Shown piece by piece: positions 24,950-33,711 of a stretch of 64,000 nucleotides of DNA. The notes beneath the pieces are model-generated. The model did no database searches, was not told the DNA's origin, and worked only from the letters and a program-made list of their open reading frames with translations. The first letter of the stretch is position 1; the number at the start of each line of letters is the position of its first letter. Made by a program: the position numbers and the translations under genes. Origin of the DNA: Pristimantibacillus sp052113225 (GTDB lineage Bacteria > Bacillota > Bacilli > Paenibacillales > Paenibacillaceae); NCBI RefSeq assembly GCF_052113225.1, contig NZ_JBFRCT010000002.1, forward strand, positions 667,598-731,597, in the 5' to 3' direction.

Positions 24950-25122
24950 AGAAGCAGGCGGTATCTGGTAAGAGCTGCACTGCTGAGGGTAATAGATGTA
25001 GTGAATTAGCAAGGCAAACTCTGCTCTGAGCCGTAGGGACCGAGACAGAAGGAAGCAAAGACTTAGCATACGTTTCCTTTTTAGTTCGGGAACCTTTTTA
25101 GCAGCGGCTAAAAGGTTTTTTT
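24950..25122 (+). promoter_or_regulatory. Structured panB leader with intrinsic terminator (candidate riboregulator)
   Basis: About 200 bases between birA and panB contain two consecutive imperfect hairpins and then a terminator only 35 bases before panB. Hairpin 1: CGG..AGAGC (to 24975) pairs with GCTCT..CCG (25023-25033). Hairpin 2: CCGA(G)AC and AAGGAA (25040-25055) pair with TTCCTT and GTTCGG (25074-25089), leaving a bulged purine. The terminator pairs AACCTTTT-T-AGC (25091-25102) with GCTAAAAGGTT, then T residues. A 'pan' RNA motif upstream of panB is described in Firmicutes; I cannot confirm membership by eye. There is no T-box, SAM or TPP signature. Confidence 0.5.
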
Positions 25123-25157
25123 GTGTTTATCCTAAAACTTAAAGGGGATGAAGCGTA

Positions 25158-26078
25158 ATGAGGAAGCGTCTGACAATTACCAACCTCAAGAAAATGAAGC
25201 AGGACAAAAATCCAATCTCGATGCTGACCGCGTATGATTACCCATCTGCCGTATTGGCGGAGGAAGCTGGCCTGGATGTTATTCTGGTCGGCGATTCGTT
25301 AGGGAATGTTGTACTCGGATACGATACAACGATTCCGGTCACGCTCGAGGATATGATTTACCATACACGCGCCGTAGCACGCGGTGCCAAGAATACGTTT
25401 ATTGTTACAGATATGCCTTTCATGACGTATGGCATTGGTCGGGAATCTACGCTGCGTAACGCAGCAAGGCTGATGCAGGAAGGCGGAGCCCAGGCTCTTA
25501 AGCTGGAGGGCGGTACGGATATTGCTTCTGAAGTAGAAGCTTTGGTTAAAGCCGGGATCCCTGTAATGGGTCATATCGGTTTAACACCGCAATCGGTGCA
25601 TCAGCTTGGCGGCTACAAGGTTCAAGGCAAACTCGAACGTGAGGCAGAAAAGCTGATGGAGGATGCCAAGGCGCTTGAAGCTGCTGGAGCATTTGCTATC
25701 GTGCTGGAGCTCGTTACGGAGCCTTTAGCAGAAGCCATCAGCAAAGAATTGTCGATTCCGACCATTGGCATCGGCGCAGGCCGTGGTTGTGATGGTCAGG
25801 TATTGGTTTATCATGATATTTTGCAATATTCATCACCTTATATCGAGAAAAAAATGGTCAAAACCTATGCGGATATCGGATCAACCATTCGTAGTGCCAT
25901 CAGCAGCTACGTAAACGAAGTGAAAGCTGGCGTATTCCCTGCGGAGGAGCATTCCTTTGGCGCTAAGACGACAGTCATCAATCATCTATATGGTGCTGGA
26001 TCAGCTGCAAATAACAGCAGCAATCAAGCAAGCGGAGAGGAGTCCCCCAAGCGTGATTTTGTGTCGAACCATAGCTGA
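25158..26078 (+). CDS. panB: 3-methyl-2-oxobutanoate hydroxymethyltransferase
   Basis: 306 residues, TIM-barrel enzyme making ketopantoate. Motifs: MLTAYDYPSAVLAEEAG, ILVGDSLGNVVLGYDTT, GGAQALKLEGG, GHIGLTPQS and IGIGAGRGCDGQVLV. The C-terminal ~25 residues are Ser/Asn-rich and beyond the conserved core. AAAGGGG precedes ATG 25158. The 3' end overlaps panC by 26 bases. A terminator-bearing leader directly upstream suggests transcription control. Confidence 0.96.
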   Translation: MRKRLTITNLKKMKQDKNPISMLTAYDYPSAVLAEEAGLDVILVGDSLGNVVLGYDTTIPVTLEDMIYHTRAVARGAKNTFIVTDMPFMTYGIGRESTLRNAARLMQEGGAQALKLEGGTDIASEVEALVKAGIPVMGHIGLTPQSVHQLGGYKVQGKLEREAEKLMEDAKALEAAGAFAIVLELVTEPLAEAISKELSIPTIGIGAGRGCDGQVLVYHDILQYSSPYIEKKMVKTYADIGSTIRSAISSYVNEVKAGVFPAEEHSFGAKTTVINHLYGAGSAANNSSNQASGEESPKRDFVSNHS

Positions 26079-26952
26079 ACTGAAAAACGAACTTTTTAAA
26101 ATCAAACAATCACCCAATCACCCTACTATCGGTCTTGTACCAACAATGGGATTTCTACATGAAGGTCATGCAAGCTTAATGCGTCAATCGGCTGCTGAGA
26201 ATACAGCTTCGGTATTATCTATATTTGTGAATCCCATGCAATTTGGGCCTAATGAAGATTTTGAACGTTATCCGCGGGATGAGGCACGAGATCTTGCTAT
26301 TGCGAAAGAGAATGGCATCGACATTGTCTTTATGCCGGAAGTGAAGGACATGTATCCTGCGAAGCCTCGTACTTCAGTTATCGTAAGTCAGCTTACTGAA
26401 CGTTTATGCGGTGCTTCAAGACCAGGACATTTTGACGGCGTTGGACTTGTCGTGAGTAAGTTGTTCCATCTCGTACAGCCTGATCGAGCATATTTCGGAA
26501 TGAAGGATGCACAGCAGATTGCAGTTATTCAGCAAATGACAGATGATTTGAATATTCCTGTGGAGATCATTCCTTGTCCAATTGTCCGGGAACCGGATGG
26601 ACTTGCGCTTAGCTCGCGTAATGTTTATCTAACAGCAGAGAATCGGCAGCAAGCGGTTGTATTATCGCAGTCTTTGGCTCTTGCGAAGCAATGGGCGAAA
26701 GAACCGGGAATTACATCCGAAGAACTGGTATCACGCGTAAAAGCTAAAATCAACGAAGCAGGCCAAGCGGAGATTGACTATGTGGAATGGTTGACTTATC
26801 CTTCTTTGGAGCAGCCTGTATGGAATGAGCCGATTGAGCTTGAAGAAAACAAATATATTCTGGCACTTGCCGTAAAATTTGGGTCGACCCGATTAATTGA
26901 TAATGCCTTATTTGTACCAAATGTAGTCGTAGAGGTGAAGGATCATGTATAG
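26053..26952 (+). CDS. panC: Pantoate--beta-alanine ligase
   Basis: 299 residues, ATP-dependent synthetase of the HIGH superfamily forming pantothenate. Motifs: VPTMGFLHEGHASLM with the HxGH-type site, SIFVNPMQFGPNEDF, HFDGVGLVVSKLF, YFGMKDAQQ and LSSRNVYL. GTG 26053 is chosen because GGAGAGGAG lies about ten bases upstream and it gives a family-like N terminus (VILCRTIAELK); an upstream ATG at 25990 or earlier would overlap panB by 90 or more bases. Confidence 0.95.
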   Translation: MILCRTIAELKNELFKIKQSPNHPTIGLVPTMGFLHEGHASLMRQSAAENTASVLSIFVNPMQFGPNEDFERYPRDEARDLAIAKENGIDIVFMPEVKDMYPAKPRTSVIVSQLTERLCGASRPGHFDGVGLVVSKLFHLVQPDRAYFGMKDAQQIAVIQQMTDDLNIPVEIIPCPIVREPDGLALSSRNVYLTAENRQQAVVLSQSLALAKQWAKEPGITSEELVSRVKAKINEAGQAEIDYVEWLTYPSLEQPVWNEPIELEENKYILALAVKFGSTRLIDNALFVPNVVVEVKDHV

Positions 26953-27328
26953 AACAATGATGAAATCAAAGCTTCATCGGGCAACCGTAACTGAAGCAAA
27001 TTTAAACTATGTAGGCAGTATTACGATTGATGAGGATTTAATGGATGCAGCAGACATTTGGGAAAATGAGAAAGTTCAGATTGTAAATAACAATAATGGT
27101 GCACGGTTTGAGACATATGTCATCACGGGACAGCGCGGATCAGGTGTTATTTGTCTAAATGGTGCTGCTGCTCGCCAGGTTCAGCCTGGAGACCAGGTTA
27201 TTATTATTTCTTATGCGTCCATGACCGACGAGGAAGCAAGAGTGCATAAGCCGATTGTAACCATTCTGGACAGTGATAACCGACCACTCAAAAGTCTGTC
27301 TGAGGAAATTCACGCGACAGTTCTTTAA
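26945..27328 (+). CDS. panD: Aspartate 1-decarboxylase (pyruvoyl-dependent)
   Basis: 127 residues, supplying beta-alanine to PanC. The proenzyme cleavage site is Gly-Ser in LNYVGSITID (about residues 24-25), which produces the pyruvoyl cofactor. LKLHRATVTEA-type N-terminal text (KSKLHRATVT), NGARFETYVI and NGAAAR are canonical. GAGGTGAAGG precedes ATG 26945. The start overlaps panC by eight bases, completing panBCD. Confidence 0.96.
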   Translation: MYRTMMKSKLHRATVTEANLNYVGSITIDEDLMDAADIWENEKVQIVNNNNGARFETYVITGQRGSGVICLNGAAARQVQPGDQVIIISYASMTDEEARVHKPIVTILDSDNRPLKSLSEEIHATVL

Positions 27329-27367
27329 CGCTTCAGTTCCAGCACTATGTAACGATTGGTACGGGGT

Positions 27368-28237
27368 ATGAAAAGCCCTGCCGAAACAAAGAATGAGCAT
27401 AACACTCCTCAATTCTTTGGTGAAGGCGGGATGCGTAAAATGTTTCAGCAAATGTTCGAAGCCATGAATGAAATGCTTGACCATCTGATCGAGGTGTATC
27501 CAACTGCAACTGGTGATCAGAAGCTTCAATATGACGAGCAAATGGCAACACTTAAAAAAATGAGCGATTCCCTTGTCGAGCAATGGATTGACTTCGAAGA
27601 AAAGTTTTCTTGTTTTGTGGAGCAGCAATCAGGATCACCTGAAGTTCCTCCATCGAAAATGACACCGCCGCCTTCAATGGCCATGGAGAGCAGCACAGAA
27701 TTAGGCGATACCCAAACGTCATCATCGTCAGTGCCTTCGGTGCCTGAGACAGTCAAGCAGACAGAGAAGCCAGAACCGGTCACAGCCGAAGAAGCTTATA
27801 ACGCTGAGCTTGATATGGAAGTTCCGTATGAGTACGCCATGATGATTTCGAAAGGGCAGGGATATTATAAATTATTTATGTTTTCCGATGCTGCCATTCA
27901 TTTTCAATCAGCAGTCTCAACCCTTCCGGAATGCAATCTGGCGAGGCTTTATCTGGCGATGACCAACATGCATCTTCAAAACTGGAGTGAGGCACAAAGA
28001 CATTTCCAATTGCTGATTTCATTAACGGACTATCCGAAATGGCGTGCTTTAGGCTATAATGCCCTTNGGTGCATTCAAGCGATCTATATGAATATGGAGC
28101 AGGCAGAATCTTTTTTCCTGAAGGCATATGAAACTTGCCCAAGCTTTAAAGACCCGTTAAACAATTTAAAATGTTGTAAAGAAACACCGCAGCAATTATC
28201 CTTATTTTTCGGCAGTACCGAGCTTTGCTGCTTATGA
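27368..28237 (+). CDS. Protein with C-terminal TPR-like repeats; contains one ambiguous base
   Basis: 289 residues, not recognised as a named family. The N-terminal ~90 residues are helical, about residues 95-140 form a Ser/Pro/Glu-rich linker, and the C-terminal part has TPR-like helices (GYYKLFMFSDAAIHFQSAVS, ARLYLAMTNMHLQNWSEAQRHF and IYMNMEQAESFFLKAYE). The ambiguous base at 28067 gives NGG, so the residue is Trp, Arg or Gly and no stop can be hidden there. The start is uncertain: ATG 27368 or TTG 27356; neither has a strong site. The same genes without this one flank it in B. subtilis. Confidence 0.72.
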   Translation: MKSPAETKNEHNTPQFFGEGGMRKMFQQMFEAMNEMLDHLIEVYPTATGDQKLQYDEQMATLKKMSDSLVEQWIDFEEKFSCFVEQQSGSPEVPPSKMTPPPSMAMESSTELGDTQTSSSSVPSVPETVKQTEKPEPVTAEEAYNAELDMEVPYEYAMMISKGQGYYKLFMFSDAAIHFQSAVSTLPECNLARLYLAMTNMHLQNWSEAQRHFQLLISLTDYPKWRALGYNALXCIQAIYMNMEQAESFFLKAYETCPSFKDPLNNLKCCKETPQQLSLFFGSTELCCL

Positions 28238-28252
28238 GGGGATAGAAAATTA

Positions 28253-31114
28253 ATGAAATTTGCAGTATTGGATTTAGAGACGACAGGACATGGCGTTGGT
28301 GACGATATCCTTCAGGTCGGTTTAGCCGTGCTGAATGAAGACCTTGAAATCGAGGAAACGTTTAGTTCCTTCGTTCGTCCTACAATAGAAATTCCGGCAT
28401 TTATTACGCAGTTAACGGGTATCGATGCTGCTATGGTAGCGGACGCTCCTGAGCTGGATGAGGTGCTTATGCAGCTCATCCCTCATTTAGAGGATGCTGT
28501 ACTCGTTGCTCATAACGTAAACTTTGACGCAGGCTTTCTGAATCAGGCTCTCGACCGATGCGGGTATCATCCCTTTATCGGTCGCAGACTTGATACGATT
28601 GAGCTGCTAAGAGTGCTGTATCCTTCGATTACTACGTATCAGCTTGGCGCTGTCACGGAGCTGTTTGGCATTACCCATGAACAGCATCACCGAGCAGATA
28701 GCGATGCGATAGCGACTGCGCAATTATTCGCCCAATCGGTTCGGAAGCTTAAGAAATTGCCGCTGCTTACTTTGCAGCGGCTATCCTTTCTTATAGACAA
28801 CGGAAGCGATCTAAGCTGGTTTATGGCCGAAATCCAAAAACAAGCTGAACTTCACACCTCCATTGATATGAATACTTATCAGTATTTCAATCAGTTTGCC
28901 CTGAAGGCTGGTGAATGGACCGAAGAGCAGCCAGCACGTGCAGATCAGGAAGCGGATCAGCTGAAGGATATGTCTTTTGAGCAATATTTGGACGGCATCA
29001 AGCAGCGATTCATGGAGAAATACCCGAACTATGAGGAGCGGGAAGCGCAGACGACGATGTTTCATGAGGTATATGACTCGCTCTGCAATGACCGGCATCT
29101 GCTGATTGAAGCGGGGACAGGAACCGGCAAATCACTTGGTTATCTGATTCCATCTTTGTATTACGGGATTAAACAGGAAAGTAAAATTGTTGTAAGCACC
29201 CATACCATCAATTTGCAGGAGCAGCTGAGGCATCGAGATGTACCGCTTCTTCGCGAGATACTGCCTTTTGATTTCCGTGCCTCCATCTTTAAGGGAAGAG
29301 GCAATTATTTATGTCTGCGTAAATTTGAAAGTAAAATTAATACCAAGGATCTAGTTGCTCCCATCGATGATGCGATTACAGCTTCTCAAATGGTGGTCTG
29401 GCTCAGCGAGACTGAGACCGGAGATCAAGAGGAGCTCAACTTCGGCAATAAAGGATCTGACTTCTGGTCGACGGTGGCCAGTGACGCGGATTCCTGTTTA
29501 AATCGCCAATGTCCATGGTTCAAGCGTTGTTATTATCACCGCGCGAAGCATGAAGCCAATATTGCTGATGTATGCATCACGAATCATTCCATGCTGTTTA
29601 CGGATGTTCAAGCGGATCATAGGCTTCTTCCATCGTATAGCCACTTAATTATTGATGAGGCTCATCATGTAGAAGAGGTAGCCGGCAAACATCTTGGCAT
29701 GCAAATTAATTACTTCTCCTTAGCACATCAAACGACAAGACTATTTAAAGATAATCGTTCTGGTCTCTTGCCAGCACTTAGACTGCGTTTGCAGCAGGAA
29801 GATGATGAGCGGGTACAAGCATGGACGGAAACCATTGATACGGTTATTCCGATCTTCCAAGACGTCAAGGAGCACTGGGATAAGCTGTTTGAGCTCTTAT
29901 ATGCCTTTGTTGGCGAGTCTGGAGAGGCCGGTAATGATAACGGTCAGGCGGTTTGCCGATTGCGCAGTGACACCCCTCCGGCAGGCTGGGACGATGTATT
30001 GAATATAGAAACAAATGTGCATACCGAGCTCAGCCGGGTCGTTAAGACAGTGGATAAAATGGCATCGGATATTAAAGAAAGACTCGATGACCAGACAATT
30101 CAAGGACTTATCACAGATCTCAATGGCGTTGTTCGTGATTTGACTAGAGTAAAGGATGATCTGCGTACCTTCCTCAAGATGGAGCAAAATTCGGAAGTGT
30201 ATTGGATTGAAGCGAGCATGGCTTACCGCTATCGGTCTGTTCATCTTTATGCTGTTCCGGTAGATGTCAGCAAACAGCTTCAGCAATATTTCTTTGATGT
30301 GAAGGACAGCATTGTGCTTACTTCTGCAACATTGTCTGTTCATAAATCGTTCCAGTATGCGGAGGAGCAGCTCGGACTAGAAGGTTTTGAAGAAAATAAT
30401 CGGCTCAAGACCGTTCAGCTTCCTTCGCCGTTCAATTATCGTGAACAGGCTCTGGTCATTATTCCGCGTAATTTCCCAACTCTAAAAGGTGCTGGGGGCG
30501 ATCAGCAGTTTACTACTATGTTGGTGGACTCGCTTGCGGATGCAGCAGTAGAAACAAAAGGACGCATGCTTGTGCTGTTCACTTCATATCGGATGCTGAA
30601 GCAGGTCTATGAGCCACTTAAGGAAGCCTTGGCAGGCTCGGGTATTCAAGTGCTAGGACAAGGTATTGACAGCGGTAACCGGACAAAGCTCACGAGACGG
30701 TTCACCCAGTCGCCCGAAACGGTTTTGCTTGGCACTAGCAGCTTCTGGGAAGGGGTAGACATTCCAGGTGAGGCATTGACCTGCCTTGCGATCGTCCGTT
30801 TGCCTTTCCAACCGCCGAATCATCCGCTAGTTGAAGCAAAGTCGGAGCTATTGCAGAAGCAAAAGCAAAATCCGTTTATGAAGCTATCGATTCCACAAGC
30901 GGTTATCCGCTTCAAGCAGGGCTTCGGAAGACTTGTTCGTACGACGAAGGACAAGGGGATTGTTATTATCTACGATACGCGAGTCATTGATACGTATTAC
31001 GGCAAACATTTCCTCTATTCATTGCCTGGTCCAAAGATTGAAACCATGCATACGGATCAGATGGTAGCGCGAATGCGGGAATGGCTGCAATCGGAAGAGG
31101 GGGCAAACGGGTGA
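28253..31114 (+). CDS. dinG: DinG-type helicase with N-terminal 3'-5' exonuclease domain
   Basis: 953 residues. Residues ~1-170 form a DnaQ-like DEDDh exonuclease (FAVLDLETTGHGVGDD; HHRADSDAIATAQLF). Helicase motifs follow: EAGTGTGKSLGY (Walker A, about residue 286), IIDEAHHVEE (DEAH, about 465), LTSATLS and GFGRLVRT (motif VI). Cysteines in GNYLCLRKF, SCLNRQCPWFKRCYY are spaced like the Fe-S cluster ligands of XPD/DinG enzymes. The exonuclease fusion is characteristic of Firmicutes. The stop overlaps the rex start in GTGA. Confidence 0.93.
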   Translation: MKFAVLDLETTGHGVGDDILQVGLAVLNEDLEIEETFSSFVRPTIEIPAFITQLTGIDAAMVADAPELDEVLMQLIPHLEDAVLVAHNVNFDAGFLNQALDRCGYHPFIGRRLDTIELLRVLYPSITTYQLGAVTELFGITHEQHHRADSDAIATAQLFAQSVRKLKKLPLLTLQRLSFLIDNGSDLSWFMAEIQKQAELHTSIDMNTYQYFNQFALKAGEWTEEQPARADQEADQLKDMSFEQYLDGIKQRFMEKYPNYEEREAQTTMFHEVYDSLCNDRHLLIEAGTGTGKSLGYLIPSLYYGIKQESKIVVSTHTINLQEQLRHRDVPLLREILPFDFRASIFKGRGNYLCLRKFESKINTKDLVAPIDDAITASQMVVWLSETETGDQEELNFGNKGSDFWSTVASDADSCLNRQCPWFKRCYYHRAKHEANIADVCITNHSMLFTDVQADHRLLPSYSHLIIDEAHHVEEVAGKHLGMQINYFSLAHQTTRLFKDNRSGLLPALRLRLQQEDDERVQAWTETIDTVIPIFQDVKEHWDKLFELLYAFVGESGEAGNDNGQAVCRLRSDTPPAGWDDVLNIETNVHTELSRVVKTVDKMASDIKERLDDQTIQGLITDLNGVVRDLTRVKDDLRTFLKMEQNSEVYWIEASMAYRYRSVHLYAVPVDVSKQLQQYFFDVKDSIVLTSATLSVHKSFQYAEEQLGLEGFEENNRLKTVQLPSPFNYREQALVIIPRNFPTLKGAGGDQQFTTMLVDSLADAAVETKGRMLVLFTSYRMLKQVYEPLKEALAGSGIQVLGQGIDSGNRTKLTRRFTQSPETVLLGTSSFWEGVDIPGEALTCLAIVRLPFQPPNHPLVEAKSELLQKQKQNPFMKLSIPQAVIRFKQGFGRLVRTTKDKGIVIIYDTRVIDTYYGKHFLYSLPGPKIETMHTDQMVARMREWLQSEEGANG

Positions 31115-31770
31115 AGCAGGCGAAAATATCAGAGGCCGTCGTCAGACGGCTGCCCATCTATCTGCAGGTGTTAAACGAATTGTACAACCGTGAAGTACAA
31201 ACCGTTTCCTCGCAGGAGCTGGGACTCAAGCTAGACCTCAATCCCGCCCAAATTCGGAAGGACCTTGCTTATTTCGGTGATTTCGGCCGTAAGGGTATTG
31301 GGTACGACGTCTCTTATTTGATTGAGAAGATTCAACAGATTCTAAAGCTTGACCAGCGGATTAATGTTGCACTTGTTGGTGCCGGTAACTTGGGACATGC
31401 ATTGTGTAATTACAATAAGTACTCGAAAGACAATATGAAAATTGTCGCCGTATTCGACGATCATCCAAGCAAGATTGGGACAATGATTAATAATCTGCCG
31501 ATTATGCCAATGGAGAAGCTGAAGGCTGTCGTAGAGGAAAATAATATCCGGATCGGCATTATTACCGTTCCCGGTCCGGAAGCGCAAAATGTAGCGAATC
31601 AGTTCGTAGAAGCGGGTATTGAAGGGATCTTGAATTTTGCTCCGGCTATATTGCGGTTACCAGAGCATATCCGGATTCACCACGCAGACTTTACAAGAGA
31701 ACTGCTGAGCCTAGCTTATTATTTGAATAAAGAAAGGAATGAACTTGAAGATGGCTCAATTATGGATTGA
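31111..31770 (+). CDS. rex: Redox-sensing transcriptional repressor Rex
   Basis: 219 residues. A winged-helix N-terminal domain (KISEAVVRRLPIYLQVLNEL, SSQELGLKLDLNPAQIRKDL) is followed by a Rossmann NAD(H)-binding domain (VALVGAGNLGHAL, about residues 86-98) and the domain-swapped C-terminal helix. Rex represses fermentation and anaerobic respiration genes when NAD+/NADH is high. GTG 31111 has GAGGGGG seven bases upstream and overlaps the dinG stop by four bases; the 3' end overlaps mtaD by 20 bases. Confidence 0.95.
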   Translation: MKQAKISEAVVRRLPIYLQVLNELYNREVQTVSSQELGLKLDLNPAQIRKDLAYFGDFGRKGIGYDVSYLIEKIQQILKLDQRINVALVGAGNLGHALCNYNKYSKDNMKIVAVFDDHPSKIGTMINNLPIMPMEKLKAVVEENNIRIGIITVPGPEAQNVANQFVEAGIEGILNFAPAILRLPEHIRIHHADFTRELLSLAYYLNKERNELEDGSIMD

Positions 31771-33052
31771 AAATGGCCTGTTTGTCACGATGAATGATAC
31801 CAATTCGGTCTTCAGGGGACACATGGTTGTAACCGATGATCAGATTACATATATCGGTGAGACAGCTCCAACTGGGCTGGATGAACAAGTGGAACGATTA
31901 GACGGCAGCAAGCTTGCTTTTATGCCGGGCCTTATTAATACACATGGCCATGCGGCTATGTCCCTGCTCCGTGGTTACTCTGATGACCAAAACCTGCAAG
32001 TATGGCTCGAGCAAAAAATGTGGCCGATGGAAGGCAAATATATCGATCAAGATACTCGTGCAGGCAGTGCTTTGGCTATTGTCGAGATGCTGAAGACGGG
32101 TACAACAGCTTTTGTTGATATGTATGACCGAATGGACCAAGTGGCAGCAATGGTTGAGCAATCGGGTATTCGCGGCTGTTTGACACGTGGTGTTATTGGT
32201 CTTTGTTCCGAGGAGATCCAGCAGGCGAAGCTGACAGAAGCAATTGCTTTTGCGCGAGATTGGAACGGTAAAGCGGATGGACGAATTACAACGATGATCT
32301 CACCGCATGCCCCTTATACTTGCCCACCGGATTACATTGAAAAATTTGTTCAGGCTGCTCATGATTATGATTTGCCTGTTCATACCCATATGTCCGAGAC
32401 GCTTGCCGAAGTGGAGCAAAATGTCCGGGATTACGGTTCTCGTCCTGTCGAGCATCTGGATAAACTGGGCTTTTTCTCGCGGCCGGCACTTGTTGCTCAT
32501 GCGGTACATTTGAATGATGAAGAAATTGCATTGCTGGCTGACCGTAAAGTAGCTGTATCCCATAATCCTGTCAGCAACCTGAAGCTGGCAAGCGGCATAG
32601 CTCGAGTACCTGAACTGCTGCGCGCAGGCGTTACCGTGTCGCTTGGTACGGATAGTGTTGCGAGCAATAACAATTTGGATCTGTTTAAAGAAATCAAATT
32701 TGCTGCGCTGCTCCACAAAGGAGTATCCGGTGATCCAACCGTTATCCCTGCGATGGAGGCTTTACGCATGGGTACGGTATATGGTGCACTTTCCATATGG
32801 CAGGAAGAAAAAATTGGCCAGTTGGTTGAAGGCAAGAAAGCAGACTTCATTGCCATCGACATAGAGCAGCCTCATTATTATCCCTTGACAGATATCGTAT
32901 CGCATCTTGTTTACTCCGGTTCAGGACGAGATGTTAAACATGTGTGGGTGGATGGCCGTAAAGTTGTTCAAAATGGTGAGTGTACGCTAATGGATGAAGA
33001 GAAAATCCGTTACGAGGCACAAGCAAGCTTCGAGCGGCTGCTGAAAGCATAA
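31751..33052 (+). CDS. mtaD: 5'-methylthioadenosine / S-adenosylhomocysteine deaminase
   Basis: 433 residues, amidohydrolase superfamily. Metal ligands lie in NTHGHAAMSLLRG (HxH, about residues 66-68), HTHMSET (about 217), VAHAVHL and LGTDSVASNNN (Asp about 303). FMPGLINTHGHAA and SPHAPYTCPP are typical of the MtaD/SsnA-like branch. It deaminates methylthioadenosine or adenosylhomocysteine to the inosine forms. It is embedded in the dinG-rex-mtaD-tseB overlap. Exact substrate preference cannot be read from sequence. Confidence 0.88.
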   Translation: MAQLWIENGLFVTMNDTNSVFRGHMVVTDDQITYIGETAPTGLDEQVERLDGSKLAFMPGLINTHGHAAMSLLRGYSDDQNLQVWLEQKMWPMEGKYIDQDTRAGSALAIVEMLKTGTTAFVDMYDRMDQVAAMVEQSGIRGCLTRGVIGLCSEEIQQAKLTEAIAFARDWNGKADGRITTMISPHAPYTCPPDYIEKFVQAAHDYDLPVHTHMSETLAEVEQNVRDYGSRPVEHLDKLGFFSRPALVAHAVHLNDEEIALLADRKVAVSHNPVSNLKLASGIARVPELLRAGVTVSLGTDSVASNNNLDLFKEIKFAALLHKGVSGDPTVIPAMEALRMGTVYGALSIWQEEKIGQLVEGKKADFIAIDIEQPHYYPLTDIVSHLVYSGSGRDVKHVWVDGRKVVQNGECTLMDEEKIRYEAQASFERLLKA

Positions 33053-33585
33053 TGAGGGCGACATCTAAAAAACGTTCTTCGGTCATGAATCCGAAGCGCT
33101 GGCTGGCTGTGATTCTTGTTGCCTTGCTGGCTGTTATCGCGATTGTAGTCATGTACTACAATACGATTCAAAAGCCATTCTGGGACTCTGAGAGTCCGAT
33201 CCGCGAGCAAGCTCAGAAAGCAGCAAGCTTGACCAAAGTTACGTCCATCACGAAGCAGGTTTGGGATACGACTTCTTGGATCGTGAAGGGCGAGAATGAC
33301 GCGGATGAAGTGATATACGTATGGTTAATTGGCCCGGATAAGGCCGTGCAGATTGTCAAGGAATCTGAAGGTGTACTTAAAGCCTCAATTAAACAAGCTG
33401 TGCTGAAAGCCAAACCGGCTGCAGAATTCAAACGAATTCAGCCGGGTACGTTAAATGGACAGCTTGTGTGGGAAGTCTTCTATTCAGAAGGCCATAATCC
33501 CGAGAAATACAGCTACGCATTCTACGATTTCCGTACGGGAACTTTTGTGAGTGAGTATCATCTTCCTGCCAAAACAGCGAGCTAG
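33052..33585 (+). CDS. tseB: TseB/YpmB-like membrane-anchored protein (DUF5590)
   Basis: 177 residues. A basic N terminus and one transmembrane helix (WLAVILVALLAVIAIVVMYY, about residues 18-38) anchor an extracytoplasmic domain of two PepSY-like repeats (IREQAQKAASL..., VLKASIKQAVLKAKP...). Size, topology and its place after dinG match YpmB, named TseB in B. subtilis for a role with penicillin-binding protein 2A in cell elongation. ATG 33052 overlaps the mtaD stop by one base; ATG 33085 is a possible alternative. Confidence 0.8.
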   Translation: MRATSKKRSSVMNPKRWLAVILVALLAVIAIVVMYYNTIQKPFWDSESPIREQAQKAASLTKVTSITKQVWDTTSWIVKGENDADEVIYVWLIGPDKAVQIVKESEGVLKASIKQAVLKAKPAAEFKRIQPGTLNGQLVWEVFYSEGHNPEKYSYAFYDFRTGTFVSEYHLPAKTAS

Positions 33586-33609
33586 CCGCGCAAGCGGCTG
33601 GCTCCTTTT
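33579..33609 (+). terminator. Rho-independent terminator after tseB
   Basis: GAGC-T-AGCCGC, loop GCAA, GCGGCT-G-GCTC with one T-G mismatch pair, then CCTTTTCC. It begins inside the tseB stop region and ends the dinG-rex-mtaD-tseB transcript. Confidence 0.8.
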
Positions 33610-33644
33610 CCTGTTTTTACACCGTCCCTTTGATGTCGATATAT

Positions 33645-33690
33645 GATATACTTTCGTATGGCAGAGATGATATACGAAGTGATATATAAC
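33645..33690 (+). promoter_or_regulatory. Imperfect inverted repeat upstream of the membrane protein/FtsH-like pair
   Basis: ATACTTTCGTAT at about 33648-33660 faces ATACGAAGTGAT at about 33672-33684, flanked by repeated GATATA steps. The arrangement, about 25-60 bases before the start codon, is that of a repressor operator within a promoter. I cannot assign a regulator or define -35/-10 elements with confidence. Confidence 0.3.
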
Positions 33691-33711
33691 GAGTTAAGAG
33701 GAGGAGTAAGA

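Noticed and set aside
24950..25122. T-box or SAM riboswitch upstream of panB
   Set aside because: The T-box consensus GGTGGTACCGCG and the SAM-I core are both absent; only hairpins and a terminator are present.
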